Assembly: GCA_039630235.1 (NCBI GenBank)
Contig: JBCNVI010000006.1
Span: 3,022 to 67,021, forward strand
Direction of reading: 5' to 3'
Origin: Candidatus Hydrothermales bacterium
GTDB taxonomy: Bacteria > Hydrothermota > Hydrothermia > Hydrothermales > JAJRUZ01
DNA length: 64,000 nucleotides
This document shows, in pieces, positions 25,698-34,057 of the stretch. The stretch's first letter is position 1, and each line of letters opens with the position of its first letter. A model generated the notes under the pieces. That model saw only the letters and a list, made by a program, of their open reading frames with translations, was not told the origin of the DNA and did no database searches. The translations under genes were made by a program, and so were the position numbers.

Positions 25698-26457
25698 ACA
25701 AAAGGTTCCCAAAGATCAAGTACCCTGTATGGACAATACCAAACTCCTTTGGCCTGGTTCCTACATCTCTTACCATTATCTCTCTAATTAAGATTTCGTA
25801 TACTCTTATTCTAACAAAACCGTAAGTTTCCATTTCTTTTTTTGTCTTTTGTATCTGCTCTATATTGGGTGATAAAGATCCTAAGGAATGTCCCTTTTTT
25901 AAAATTTTTGGAACAAACTTTATTATTTTCCATGGCTCCGGAACATCTATAAATACCGCATCTACCTCTATTTCAGGAAACCCCTCTCTCTCCACATCTC
26001 TTAAGAAAAACTCAATATTTCCGGTCAACTTATAATTTGATAAGTTTCTTTTTGCAAGTTCATAAAACTCTTCTCTTCTTTCAAAAGTATAAACTTTGCC
26101 CCTTTTCCCTACAATGTTTGAAATAAGAGTCAAAAAAGCTCCACTACCTGTTCCAACCTCACAAACTTTTATACCAGGCCTTATACCAAGTTCAAGAAGA
26201 ATTAAACCTGCATCTTTTGGATAAATTATCGTTGTTTTTCTTTCAACGTTCATCATAAGGTCACTTAAAGAAGGTCTTAAAACATAAAATTCTTTATTTT
26301 TTGAACTTATAAGGACTTCCCCATAATTTAGGTTCTTTTTAAGAATAACTTTACCAAGATGTGTGTGAATTTCTTTTTCAGGTTCGTATTTAAAAATCTT
26401 AAAAAATTTACCGTCCTCACTTAAAAGCACAAAATGTTCATGCTTTTTTATCTTCAT
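25681..26457 (-). CDS. trmI: tRNA (adenine-58-N1)-methyltransferase, TrmI-like
   Basis: The enzyme methylates A58 in the tRNA T-loop and supports tRNA stability at high temperature. The 258-residue protein has an N-terminal beta-barrel domain, then a class I methyltransferase fold with the SAM loop EVGTGSGAFLTL near residue 101, the acidic FERREE after strand 2 and FIDVPEPW at the catalytic strand. The length fits bacterial/archaeal TrmI. It is a single-gene unit between convergent and divergent neighbours. Confidence 0.85.
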   Translation of the reverse strand: MKIKKHEHFVLLSEDGKFFKIFKYEPEKEIHTHLGKVILKKNLNYGEVLISSKNKEFYVLRPSLSDLMMNVERKTTIIYPKDAGLILLELGIRPGIKVCEVGTGSGAFLTLISNIVGKRGKVYTFERREEFYELAKRNLSNYKLTGNIEFFLRDVEREGFPEIEVDAVFIDVPEPWKIIKFVPKILKKGHSLGSLSPNIEQIQKTKKEMETYGFVRIRVYEILIREIMVRDVGTRPKEFGIVHTGYLIFGNLLFKNLQ

Positions 26458-26514
26458 TAGGATAATAGAATAATATAAAATTTTCTTAAAAAAAGCAAGA
26501 TTTTCTGAAAGTAA

Positions 26515-26544
26515 TTGAAATGTGAAAAGGCCATTCTTTATAAA
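26515..26544 (+). promoter_or_regulatory. Promoter of the transglutaminase-like gene (leaderless)
   Basis: TTGAAA at 26515-26520, an 18-base spacer and TATAAA at 26539-26544 end six bases before the ATG at 26551. The TTG inside this -35 hexamer could be mistaken for a start codon of the same frame; the promoter reading argues for ATG 26551. Confidence 0.65.
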
Positions 26545-26550
26545 ATTACT

Positions 26551-28974
26551 ATGAATTCTTTCCCTATTACTCTAGCTTTCTCGATCCTATTAAAATTTAA
26601 CCTTGAAATAAAAAAGAAGGAGTTACTTAGGATTTCTGAAAGAGAAAATGTTAAAAAATGGGCTGAATTTATCATTGAAAGCTCTAACTCCTTAGATATT
26701 TTAAATTTTAACTACGAAAACTTTATTTTACATTTAAAAGCTATAAAGGAAAACCTGGAGAGGATTCCTTGGAAAGAGAAAATAAATGATTATCTTTTAT
26801 ACCACTATATTTTACCACCCAGGGTTACACAGGAACCGCTTGAGAACTTTACATGGATTTATAAAGATACTCTTTATAACCTTGTAAGAAATGCAAAGGA
26901 CATAAGGGAAGCTGTCTTAAAAATAAACGAATGGTGTTATACAAAAGTTGAATATATACCTACAGAGATATGGGATCAGAATGCTATATCCACAATTAAA
27001 AGAGGTCTTGGAAGATGTGAAGAAATGACAATCTTATTTATGAAGGCACTCAGGACTGTCTGCATTCCTGTAAGAGAAGTTTATACACCCTGGTGGCCAT
27101 TTACAGAGAGCAATCACGCCTGGTGTGAGGTATGGACAGGTGAAAAATGGGAATTTATAGGATCAGCAGAACCCACTGACTTAAACTTTGCTTGGTTTAG
27201 AAATCCTTCAAAAAGAGCTGCGGTCGTTTTTTCTCCTGTTTTCGGGAAAATAAAAAATAAAGAAAAGATATTTAAGGAGAGTAAAAGATTTACGATTTTA
27301 AATGTAACAGAGAATTATGTTTATCCTTATAGAGTGAAGGTTATAGCTCCAAAGAATACAGTTATCTCTTTCTGCGTTTATAACTACTCAGCCCTTATAC
27401 CTATATTCGTTGATACTTTAAAGGAAAAGGAGAAAGAGTATATTCTTGGAAGAAATAATTACTTCATTTATTCTTCAAAAGGTAATCTCTGTGATTATAA
27501 AATTTTGAGACCAAAAAACAATTTTGATACAGTCCTTATTGAATTAGGAAAGAAAGAATTAAGGGATACATCCTTTTGGTTTTACGTAGGTGAAGAAATA
27601 GAAGATACTGAAAAACCCCTTTATAAACCTAACTTTGACTCTCTAAATCTTATAAGAAGTAAAAATTTTGAGAAGATTTCTTACTTAGACACATTAAAAA
27701 TAAGGGATAAAAAACTTAGAAAAATTCTTGAGAACGCAAGAGGAAATAAAGAAAAATTATTAAGCTTTTATAACTCATTAAATGAGGAAGAAAAAAAAGA
27801 TTTCATTGATTTTTTTGAAGACCTAAATCCAAAGGATCTTGTTATGCTTGATACAATAAACTTAAGAAAAGAACTCAAGTATATTAGAAATTCGTTAAAT
27901 TTAGCTAAAGAGGCTCCAGATACAATCGTTGAAAAATACTTAATTCCCGAGAGGATACTTTACGAAGAGTTTGCCTTTTATAGATACTTGTTGTATGAAG
28001 AATTTAAAAAATACTTAGATAAAGATGTTAATAAAGTTGCTAAGAAGGTAAGTGATTGGGTGAAGAGAAATATAAAAGAAGAAAAAGAAAGGGAATTTTT
28101 TAAGCCTCTTTTAAATCCTTTGTACACTTATAAGTTAAGAAGGGGTAGAAACATTGAAAGATATATACTAATTTGTGGAATATTGAGATCGCTTGGAGTA
28201 CCATCAAAAATTAAATGGAATTATAGGGGAGTTTTGTACTGGTACGATGGCTGGAATGAGATAAGCTTTGAAAAGGAAAAAGTAAGAGAGAAAGCTGTCT
28301 TAATCACAAAATTTTTAAGGGAGGGGAGAAACGTCTCAAAGGATTTTGAATATTTTGACAATTATAGTATCGTATCCTTTAAAGAGTATCCGGAAAGATT
28401 AGAACCAGAGATAATAAAAAGAGATACTATTCACATAGTTGATCTTGAAAAAGATGTTTACTATTTAATTTCGGGATTTAGAAACGCAAAGGGTGATGCT
28501 TTTGTAAGAATTAAAAAAGTTGATTTAAGAAAGATTGATACTCTAAGAACTTCTTTGGATGTAAGTATTCCCCACCAAGATCTTAAGCCGGGTGATATGG
28601 TCATAAGAAAATATAAAGAGTTCGAGGGTATTGAAAACATAGGATTAAAAAAAGAAGAGTTTTTAAAGGGTAAAGTGATCTTTTTATTTGTTGATTTTAA
28701 ATCAGAGGAATCAAGAAGTACAGTATTAAATGCTAAGAAAAAAATAAATGAATTTGAGGGAAAAGTCTTTTTCTTTGGTGAAGATAAGTTAGAAATTGAA
28801 AAATTTTTAAGGGAAAATAACATAAAGGGTGAGGTCTTTAAAGTAAGTAAAGAATTGATCAATAAGTGGGGAATTAAGAGTCTCCCCTCAATCTTATACC
28901 TAAAAGAAAATAAACCTATTTTTTGGATAGAGGGTTTAACTTTACACCTAGGGGAACTCCTCCAAATAGAGTAG
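26551..28974 (+). CDS. Transglutaminase-like protein with C-terminal thioredoxin-like domain
   Basis: An 807-residue protein from ATG 26551; the first 16 residues are hydrophobic and could be a short export signal. A transglutaminase-like core keeps a Cys-His pair, Cys156 in GLGRCEEMT and His189 in SNHAWCEVW, followed by GSAEPTD with a candidate acid. A second, weaker transglutaminase-like segment near residue 550 (LICGILRSLGVPSKI then WYDGWNEI) lacks the cysteine. The last ~110 residues are thioredoxin-like (VIFLFVDFKSEESR, then a cis-proline LPSILYL), but the usual CxxC is absent. Related proteins are secreted peptidases or amidases in FCB-group bacteria. Confidence 0.68.
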   Translation: MNSFPITLAFSILLKFNLEIKKKELLRISERENVKKWAEFIIESSNSLDILNFNYENFILHLKAIKENLERIPWKEKINDYLLYHYILPPRVTQEPLENFTWIYKDTLYNLVRNAKDIREAVLKINEWCYTKVEYIPTEIWDQNAISTIKRGLGRCEEMTILFMKALRTVCIPVREVYTPWWPFTESNHAWCEVWTGEKWEFIGSAEPTDLNFAWFRNPSKRAAVVFSPVFGKIKNKEKIFKESKRFTILNVTENYVYPYRVKVIAPKNTVISFCVYNYSALIPIFVDTLKEKEKEYILGRNNYFIYSSKGNLCDYKILRPKNNFDTVLIELGKKELRDTSFWFYVGEEIEDTEKPLYKPNFDSLNLIRSKNFEKISYLDTLKIRDKKLRKILENARGNKEKLLSFYNSLNEEEKKDFIDFFEDLNPKDLVMLDTINLRKELKYIRNSLNLAKEAPDTIVEKYLIPERILYEEFAFYRYLLYEEFKKYLDKDVNKVAKKVSDWVKRNIKEEKEREFFKPLLNPLYTYKLRRGRNIERYILICGILRSLGVPSKIKWNYRGVLYWYDGWNEISFEKEKVREKAVLITKFLREGRNVSKDFEYFDNYSIVSFKEYPERLEPEIIKRDTIHIVDLEKDVYYLISGFRNAKGDAFVRIKKVDLRKIDTLRTSLDVSIPHQDLKPGDMVIRKYKEFEGIENIGLKKEEFLKGKVIFLFVDFKSEESRSTVLNAKKKINEFEGKVFFFGEDKLEIEKFLRENNIKGEVFKVSKELINKWGIKSLPSILYLKENKPIFWIEGLTLHLGELLQIE

Positions 28975-28987
28975 AAATTTTAGGTTT

Positions 28988-29743
28988 TTAACTTATTAAC
29001 TTGTAGAGATTTAGGTAATCTTCGATAGAGAGTTGGTCAGGCCTTTTTTCAGCTAAGTCGCCTTCAACTTTATCCTGAATTTTAAAATCTTTAAGGAGTC
29101 TAGAAATTTTTTTTCTTCTTTCTTGAAAGGCTTTTCTTACTAGGTTAAAAAATTTTTCTTCGTTAACTTGGGGAAGAGAATCTTTAGGAGTCATTTTGAA
29201 AAATAAGGAGTTTACTTTTGGTTTTGGTTTGAAAAAGAAAGACGGAAGTGGCATTAAAATTTCTATGTTCATATAAAAGTTTACAAATATTGATAAGGAT
29301 GAGTATTCTTTAGTTCCTGGTTTAGAAATTATTCTTTCAACCACTTCTTTTTGTAATGTTAAGTAAATTTCAGAAAAACAGTCTCTTTCTTTTATTATTT
29401 TTTCTAAGAAGTAGGTTGTTATATGATAGGGAACGTTAGAGATAAGTTTTACCCTGTCTAAATTAATTTTTTTTAGAATTTCCCTTGTGTTTATTTTCAA
29501 AAAGTCTCCTTCAATTAAGTAAAAATCAAGGTCTAAAATTTTTTTTCTTAGGTATTCACAGAGTTTTTTATCGATTTCTATTGAGATAACTCTTGCTTTT
29601 TTTTCAAGAAGAATTTTTGTGAGGATACCTTTTCCTGGACCTACTTCAATTACGTATTCCCCCTCTGAGATATTCATTTTTTCAATCATTTCCCTTGCAA
29701 CACTCTCTCTGACCAAAAATATCTGCGAAAACTTTCTTTTCAT
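28988..29743 (-). CDS. rsmA: 16S rRNA (adenine-1518/1519-N6) dimethyltransferase
   Basis: RsmA (KsgA) dimethylates two adenines in helix 45 of 16S rRNA late in 30S assembly. The 251-residue protein has the family start SQIFLVRESVAREMI, the SAM loop EVGPGKGILT (residues about 33-42) and the catalytic NVPYHITT in place of the usual NLPY. The length is normal. It is a single-gene unit that ends 13 bases from the convergent transglutaminase-like gene. Confidence 0.94.
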   Translation of the reverse strand: MKRKFSQIFLVRESVAREMIEKMNISEGEYVIEVGPGKGILTKILLEKKARVISIEIDKKLCEYLRKKILDLDFYLIEGDFLKINTREILKKINLDRVKLISNVPYHITTYFLEKIIKERDCFSEIYLTLQKEVVERIISKPGTKEYSSLSIFVNFYMNIEILMPLPSFFFKPKPKVNSLFFKMTPKDSLPQVNEEKFFNLVRKAFQERRKKISRLLKDFKIQDKVEGDLAEKRPDQLSIEDYLNLYKLIS

Positions 29744-29749
29744 AAAAAG

Positions 29750-29755
29750 ATTATA
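29750..29755 (-). promoter_or_regulatory. -10 element of rsmA (leaderless)
   Basis: The minus strand reads TATAAT at 29755-29750, six bases before the ATG at 29743, with a weak TTATTT -35 17 bases upstream. No Shine-Dalgarno is present. Confidence 0.55.
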
Positions 29756-29781
29756 AATTTAATATTTAAAAAAAATAAAAC

Positions 29782-29810
29782 TTGATTTTTTCTTAAACTT
29801 AATGTATAAT
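29782..29810 (+). promoter_or_regulatory. sod promoter with a true 5' leader
   Basis: TTGATT (29782-29787), a 17-base spacer and a perfect TATAAT (29805-29810). Transcription should begin near 29817, about 33 bases before the microORF. Its ribosome site AAGGAGG is at 29836-29842. This is the window's clear exception to leaderless organisation. Confidence 0.7.
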
Positions 29811-29849
29811 TATTATAAATTTAGAATAAATTTAAAAGGAGGTTTTAAA

Positions 29850-29966
29850 ATGATTTATGAATTTCTTTTCCCGCCACGTAACTATAGCGTTTTAGATCTA
29901 TATGTTGATGTTATAAGTACAGAGATACACTATAAAAAATTAAGGGAGGTAAAAAATGGCTTATAA
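29850..29966 (+). CDS. SOD-like 38-residue microORF overlapping the start of sod
   Basis: A short ORF with a strong AAGGAGG ribosome site seven bases upstream. Its first 30 residues align without a gap to the N-terminus of the adjacent SOD: 11 identities, including the exact block EIHY at positions 25-28, where His27 is an SOD metal ligand. After residue 30 similarity stops; the ORF reads through the sod Shine-Dalgarno site and terminates 11 bases inside sod in the +1 frame. It could be a truncated duplicate of sod, a regulatory leader coupling translation, or an assembly partner. No function is established. Confidence 0.6.
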   Translation: MIYEFLFPPRNYSVLDLYVDVISTEIHYKKLREVKNGL

Positions 29967-30579
29967 ATTACCAGAATTGCCCTATAGTTTTGATGCCTTA
30001 GAGCCCTATATAGACGCTATGACAATGGAAATACACTATACAAAACATCATGCCGGTTATGTAAATAACCTTAACTCTGCCATTTCAAAGTATCCAGAAC
30101 TTGAAAAATATGATTTAAAAGATATATTAAGAAATATTGATTCACTACCAGAGGATATCAGAATTGCAGTTAGAAATAACGGAGGTGGCCACTATAACCA
30201 TACTCTTTTCTGGGAGATAATGAAGAAAAATGGCGGAAGAGAACCTAAAGGTGAATTATTAAAGGCTATAGAAAAAGAATTCGGCTCCTTTTCCTCTTTT
30301 TGGGAAAAATTTTCAAATGTAGCTAAAACTCACTTTGGGTCAGGATGGGCTTGGCTTGCAATTTCAAGATTTGGAAAACTTTCTGTTTTTTCCACACCCA
30401 ATCAAGATAACCCTATTATGATAGGTTATATCCCCATTCTTGGTCTAGATTTATGGGAACATGCCTATTATTTAAAATACCAAAATAGAAGAGCTGAGTA
30501 CGTAGATAACTGGTTCAACGTTATAAACTGGGAAAAAGTCTACGAAAACTATAAAAATGCTCTAGAAATGATAAAGTAA
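29956..30579 (+). CDS. sod: Superoxide dismutase, Mn/Fe family
   Basis: This enzyme dismutates superoxide to oxygen and peroxide. The 207-residue protein has all four metal ligands: His27, His82, Asp165 and His169 (in GLDLWEHAYY). Gly78 in NNGGGHYNH and Gln150 in TPNQDNP match the Mn-type second-shell pattern rather than the Fe-type, so manganese or cambialistic use is likely. There is no signal peptide, so it is cytoplasmic. The ribosome site GGGAGGT precedes ATG 29956. Translation may be coupled to the overlapping SOD-like microORF. Its presence suggests exposure to oxygen. Confidence 0.93.
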   Translation: MAYKLPELPYSFDALEPYIDAMTMEIHYTKHHAGYVNNLNSAISKYPELEKYDLKDILRNIDSLPEDIRIAVRNNGGGHYNHTLFWEIMKKNGGREPKGELLKAIEKEFGSFSSFWEKFSNVAKTHFGSGWAWLAISRFGKLSVFSTPNQDNPIMIGYIPILGLDLWEHAYYLKYQNRRAEYVDNWFNVINWEKVYENYKNALEMIK

Positions 30580-30662
30580 ACTTAAATTTGACTTAAAAGT
30601 TAAAAATAAATTAGAATTTCATTATAAGTTTATAAAAGTTTAGCTTTTTAAGCTTTTAATTA

Positions 30663-31454
30663 ATGAGGAAAATAACAGTTAATGACATAATTTCTAAAAA
30701 AGGAAAAGAAAAGATCGTAGCCCTTACCTGTTATGATTATCAGATGGCAAAGATAGAAGATGAAATAGGAGTGGATATAATACTTGTAGGTGACAGTGTT
30801 GCAAACGTTTTACTGGGCTACGATAACACCTTAAGGATTGGGATGGAGGAGATGTTAGTTTTTGTCAAAGCTGTTGCAAGGGGAGTAAAAAAAGCTCTAC
30901 TTGTTGGTGATATGCCCTTTTTATCTTTTCAAGTATCAAAAGAAGAGGCAATAAAAAATGCAGGTCTTTTTATCAGAGCAGGATGTGACGCAGTAAAGGT
31001 GGAGGGAGGAGAAGAATCATTAGAAGTTATCGAATTCCTCGTTAAAAACGGAATACCAGTTATGGGCCATATTGGACTTACTCCACAGTGGATCTTAAAA
31101 ATGGGTGGATACAAAATTCAAGGCAAAACTGAAGAAAGTATATTAAAGATAAAAAAAGATGCAAAACTTTTAGAGGAAGCTGGTGTTTTTTCAATAGTTC
31201 TTGAAGGTATGAAAGAGAACCTTGCTAAAGAAATAACCGAGAGCCTTAAGATTCCAACGATAGGAATTGGAGCTGGAAGATTCTGTGATGGTCAGATCCT
31301 TGTAGTTTGGGATGTATTAGGTTACACTGAAGAACCTCATCCAAAGTTTGTGAGGTTGTATGACAATTTAAGAGGGAGAATAAAAGGAGCCTTAGAGAAG
31401 TTTAAGGAAGATGTACTAAAGGGTAATTACCCTTCTGAGAATGAGATATATTGA
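30663..31454 (+). CDS. panB: 3-methyl-2-oxobutanoate hydroxymethyltransferase
   Basis: PanB adds a hydroxymethyl group from methylene-tetrahydrofolate to ketoisovalerate, the first step to pantothenate and CoA. The 263-residue TIM barrel has the family segments ALTCYDYQMA, LVGDSVANVLLGYDNT, a metal-binding VKVEGG and GHIGLTPQ, and the C-terminal GIGAGRFCDGQILV. No panC or panD is in the window. Upstream 83 bases hold TATAAA at 30631-30636 and an AT-rich dyad built from AAGCTTTT-type repeats, but no clear ribosome site. It overlaps the convergent HAD gene by 28 bases. Confidence 0.94.
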   Translation: MRKITVNDIISKKGKEKIVALTCYDYQMAKIEDEIGVDIILVGDSVANVLLGYDNTLRIGMEEMLVFVKAVARGVKKALLVGDMPFLSFQVSKEEAIKNAGLFIRAGCDAVKVEGGEESLEVIEFLVKNGIPVMGHIGLTPQWILKMGGYKIQGKTEESILKIKKDAKLLEEAGVFSIVLEGMKENLAKEITESLKIPTIGIGAGRFCDGQILVVWDVLGYTEEPHPKFVRLYDNLRGRIKGALEKFKEDVLKGNYPSENEIY

Positions 31455-32128
31455 GAAAAGAACTCTTTAAGTTCAGCATAACTTTCAAATGTGTAGTTGG
31501 CTCCTGCCCTTATAAGTTCTTCTTTAGAGTGATTAAATAGTGCCATTCCTATAGATAAAAAGCCAGCCTTTTTGGCAGCTAAAATATCTCTTGGTGTGTC
31601 TCCTATGACAAAAACCTCTTTTATCTTAAAGTTTTTTCTCATTGCGATTTGATTTCCTCTTTCATAGGCAATCTTTAGGATCTCGCTTCTTTCTGGAGAG
31701 TCTGAGGCGTATCCTCCAAACTCAAAATACTTTAATAAACCTGAGGGTTTTAATTTTATTTTCGCACCCTCTTCAAGGTTTCCTGTTGCAAGACCAATTA
31801 AAAACTTTTTTGTGCTCTGAGCCCACTCGAGAAAATCTATTGCTCCTTCAAAAACTTTATACTTTTCGTTATAAATCTCATTTTCAAGATTTTCAAGATA
31901 AACACTAAGAACCCTTTCAATTTCATCTATGGAGGGTTTTCTATTTAGTTTATCGAGAAACACCTCCTCAATGATTAGAGGGTCAGTTTTTCCATCAGGT
32001 GAGATATTTTTCATTGCATTTTCTAAGCCATAAAGTTTAGAAAAGCTCTTTTCGATTGATCTTATACCTGCTCCCCCTGAGTATATTAGTGTCCCATCTA
32101 TATCGAAAAGCACCATTATTTTTTCCAT
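31427..32128 (-). CDS. HAD-superfamily phosphatase, phosphoglycolate phosphatase-like
   Basis: A 233-residue haloacid-dehalogenase-type hydrolase: motif I FDIDGTL (nucleophile Asp8 and Asp10), motif II GLATGN, a lysine in the cap-proximal region, and motif IV VIGDTPRDILAAKKAG. A helical cap (residues about 15-90) places it in subfamily I with phosphoglycolate phosphatases. Substrate specificity cannot be read from sequence. It is a single gene, transcribed convergently with panB and divergently from the TPR membrane gene. Confidence 0.85.
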   Translation of the reverse strand: MEKIMVLFDIDGTLIYSGGAGIRSIEKSFSKLYGLENAMKNISPDGKTDPLIIEEVFLDKLNRKPSIDEIERVLSVYLENLENEIYNEKYKVFEGAIDFLEWAQSTKKFLIGLATGNLEEGAKIKLKPSGLLKYFEFGGYASDSPERSEILKIAYERGNQIAMRKNFKIKEVFVIGDTPRDILAAKKAGFLSIGMALFNHSKEELIRAGANYTFESYAELKEFFSQYISFSEG

Positions 32129-32134
32129 CTTTTT

Positions 32135-32140
32135 ATTATA
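32135..32140 (-). promoter_or_regulatory. -10 element of the HAD gene (leaderless)
   Basis: The minus strand reads TATAAT at 32140-32135, exactly six bases before the ATG at 32128. No convincing -35 was seen. For the plus-strand neighbour, TATACT at 32172-32177 lies 14 bases before its ATG (32192). Confidence 0.5.
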
Positions 32141-32191
32141 AAAGAATTTGATAAGCCTTCTCCAAAAAATTTATACTTTATTAGAAGTTCT

Positions 32192-34057
32192 ATGAAATTT
32201 GTTTTACTTCTAATTTTTTCGACGTCTTGGTTTTATAAAGATTTTGAAAGAGCAAAGAGCTCATATGAAAGTGCGAAAAGGGGCGAAGAGAATTTAGAAA
32301 ATCCCTTTGTTTATCTTATTAAATCAATTGAAGATTTAGAGTCTGGCAACTACGAAAGTTCAAAATTAAATTTTGAAAAAGCAAAATTTTTATCAAATCT
32401 TGATCCTGCTACCATTTTTCTTATGTATTTAATTTTAGAACAAAAGGGGATATCTCAATATGCTCATGATCTTTTTCCTCTAATCATTAAGTCAAAGGAA
32501 AAAAAGCAAGTATCAGATATTTATCCTGTATCAGAGTATTTTATAAAGAAATCAGAAGGAGCGACTTCTTTAGCTATGAAGCTAGATGCTCTTGATAAGG
32601 CACTTTTGGTTTCTCCCTCTCATCTTGAAGCATACTCGATTAAACTTGAAAATCTTTATAAAAACTTGAAAATTTTTGAATTTTTAAAAACCCTTTTTAG
32701 CCTTTCTCCCTTTAAAACTTGTAATCCTCTTTTAAAGAGTATTTTAAAATTAATTGTCACAAGACTTTTGATTCTTTTTTTATACTCCCTCTTTTTCATT
32801 TTAATCCTGGGAATCTTAGTAAGAAAGAGATATTTTTTATACTTTATATTCAAAGAGAAAACTTTGAAATTTCCCTATTTTGAATACATTCCCTTAATAA
32901 TCTTTTTTCTACTTTTAATTTTAAGAGCTCCTTTAGCTCTTTTTTTAGTTTTAATAATTCCAACCCTTCCTTTATTTGAACTAAAGGAAAAAATCTTATT
33001 AGTCATATCTATAGTCTTACTTTTAATTTCTACACTTTTAATATTTCCATTAGAATCCCACTATCTTTCCCATATTAAAGAACCTAATAATCCCTATTAT
33101 CTTAAATATTTAACAGAAAACTCTCCCTATGATGAGGATATTCTCTCAAAGTGGGATAGTTTCAATCTTGAAGAGAAAAATTTGATAAAAAGTATAATTT
33201 ATATGAAAAAGGGTGATATAGTTGAAGCAGAAAAGTTATTAAAAAATGAAAAAGAGAAAAACAGTTATATATATAATGTAAATGTTGGTAATCTTTATTT
33301 TTTAAAGGGGAAATATGATTCTGCAGGAATTTTTTATAGAAATGCAATAAATTTAAACCCAAAAGGCTTTGAAGCACATTTCAATCTTGCACAAGTGGCA
33401 TTTGTTCTTGTAGACCTTAGTCTTTTCGAGAAACAAATTGAGATTTTAAATAGCATAGATCCCAAAAAAACTGAAAGATATATAAATAAAATTAAAGAGT
33501 ATAAACTCTTGCCCTTTTTGTTTGTTTATCCAGAAAAGTTTAAAAAATATAAAATAAAACTCGAAAGGAAGGGACTTTTTCTTGATACTTTCATTTTTCC
33601 ACCCATTTTTATACCCCTTTCTTTTGTAATACTTTTTTTAATTTTTTTCATGAAAAAATCAGTAAGACTAGATAGATGTAAAATCTGCCTAAAGCCAATC
33701 TTTAGTGATAAAGAAAGTGTATCTCCCTTTGGCATTCTATGCGGAGATTGCAAAAATGAGATTATTAATCTTGAGTCCATAAAATTAAAGCAGAGACTTG
33801 CAATGAGGCTAAAAATGAAAAGGTTTACAAAAATTAAGAATTTGCTTCTTTTTTCAAATATAATCTTACCGGGTCTTGGCTTTGTAATTAATAACTCTTT
33901 TATACTTTTTTTAATAACCTCCTCAATTTTTTCTTTTGGCATAATAATAATGCTCTTTACTCAATTTAAATTTTTTGGTATTTTCTTTTACTTAACATCC
34001 ATTTTAATATCACTGATCTACTATGCAATAGGAGGTAAGGTAAATGAAAACATTTAG
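32192..34057 (+). CDS. TPR-containing multi-pass membrane protein with a zinc-ribbon-like motif
   Basis: A 621-residue protein of unknown function. It begins with a short hydrophobic segment, then a helical repeat region (FKDFERAKSSYESAK), four or more membrane helices around residues 185-285, a TPR pair near 350-410 (VGNLYFLKGKYDSAGIFYRNAINLNP), another membrane helix near 470, a CKIC...CGDC pair (about residues 495-520) that could bind zinc, and a final pair of helices. It leads the plus-strand unit with the DUF4388, meaB and mutase genes, and overlaps the DUF4388 gene by 14 bases, suggesting shared function or coupled translation. Confidence 0.5.
   Translation: MKFVLLLIFSTSWFYKDFERAKSSYESAKRGEENLENPFVYLIKSIEDLESGNYESSKLNFEKAKFLSNLDPATIFLMYLILEQKGISQYAHDLFPLIIKSKEKKQVSDIYPVSEYFIKKSEGATSLAMKLDALDKALLVSPSHLEAYSIKLENLYKNLKIFEFLKTLFSLSPFKTCNPLLKSILKLIVTRLLILFLYSLFFILILGILVRKRYFLYFIFKEKTLKFPYFEYIPLIIFFLLLILRAPLALFLVLIIPTLPLFELKEKILLVISIVLLLISTLLIFPLESHYLSHIKEPNNPYYLKYLTENSPYDEDILSKWDSFNLEEKNLIKSIIYMKKGDIVEAEKLLKNEKEKNSYIYNVNVGNLYFLKGKYDSAGIFYRNAINLNPKGFEAHFNLAQVAFVLVDLSLFEKQIEILNSIDPKKTERYINKIKEYKLLPFLFVYPEKFKKYKIKLERKGLFLDTFIFPPIFIPLSFVILFLIFFMKKSVRLDRCKICLKPIFSDKESVSPFGILCGDCKNEIINLESIKLKQRLAMRLKMKRFTKIKNLLLFSNIILPGLGFVINNSFILFLITSSIFSFGIIIMLFTQFKFFGIFFYLTSILISLIYYAIGGKVNENI

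Noticed and set aside
26515-26550. TTG start codon giving a 12-residue longer transglutaminase-like protein
   Set aside because: The TTG belongs to a TTGAAA -35 box correctly spaced from TATAAA at 26539-26544; the signal-like N-terminus begins at ATG 26551.
30601-30662. Riboswitch or terminator between sod and panB
   Set aside because: The AT-rich dyad (AAGCTTTT repeats) is too weak and lacks any known aptamer core or GC stem.
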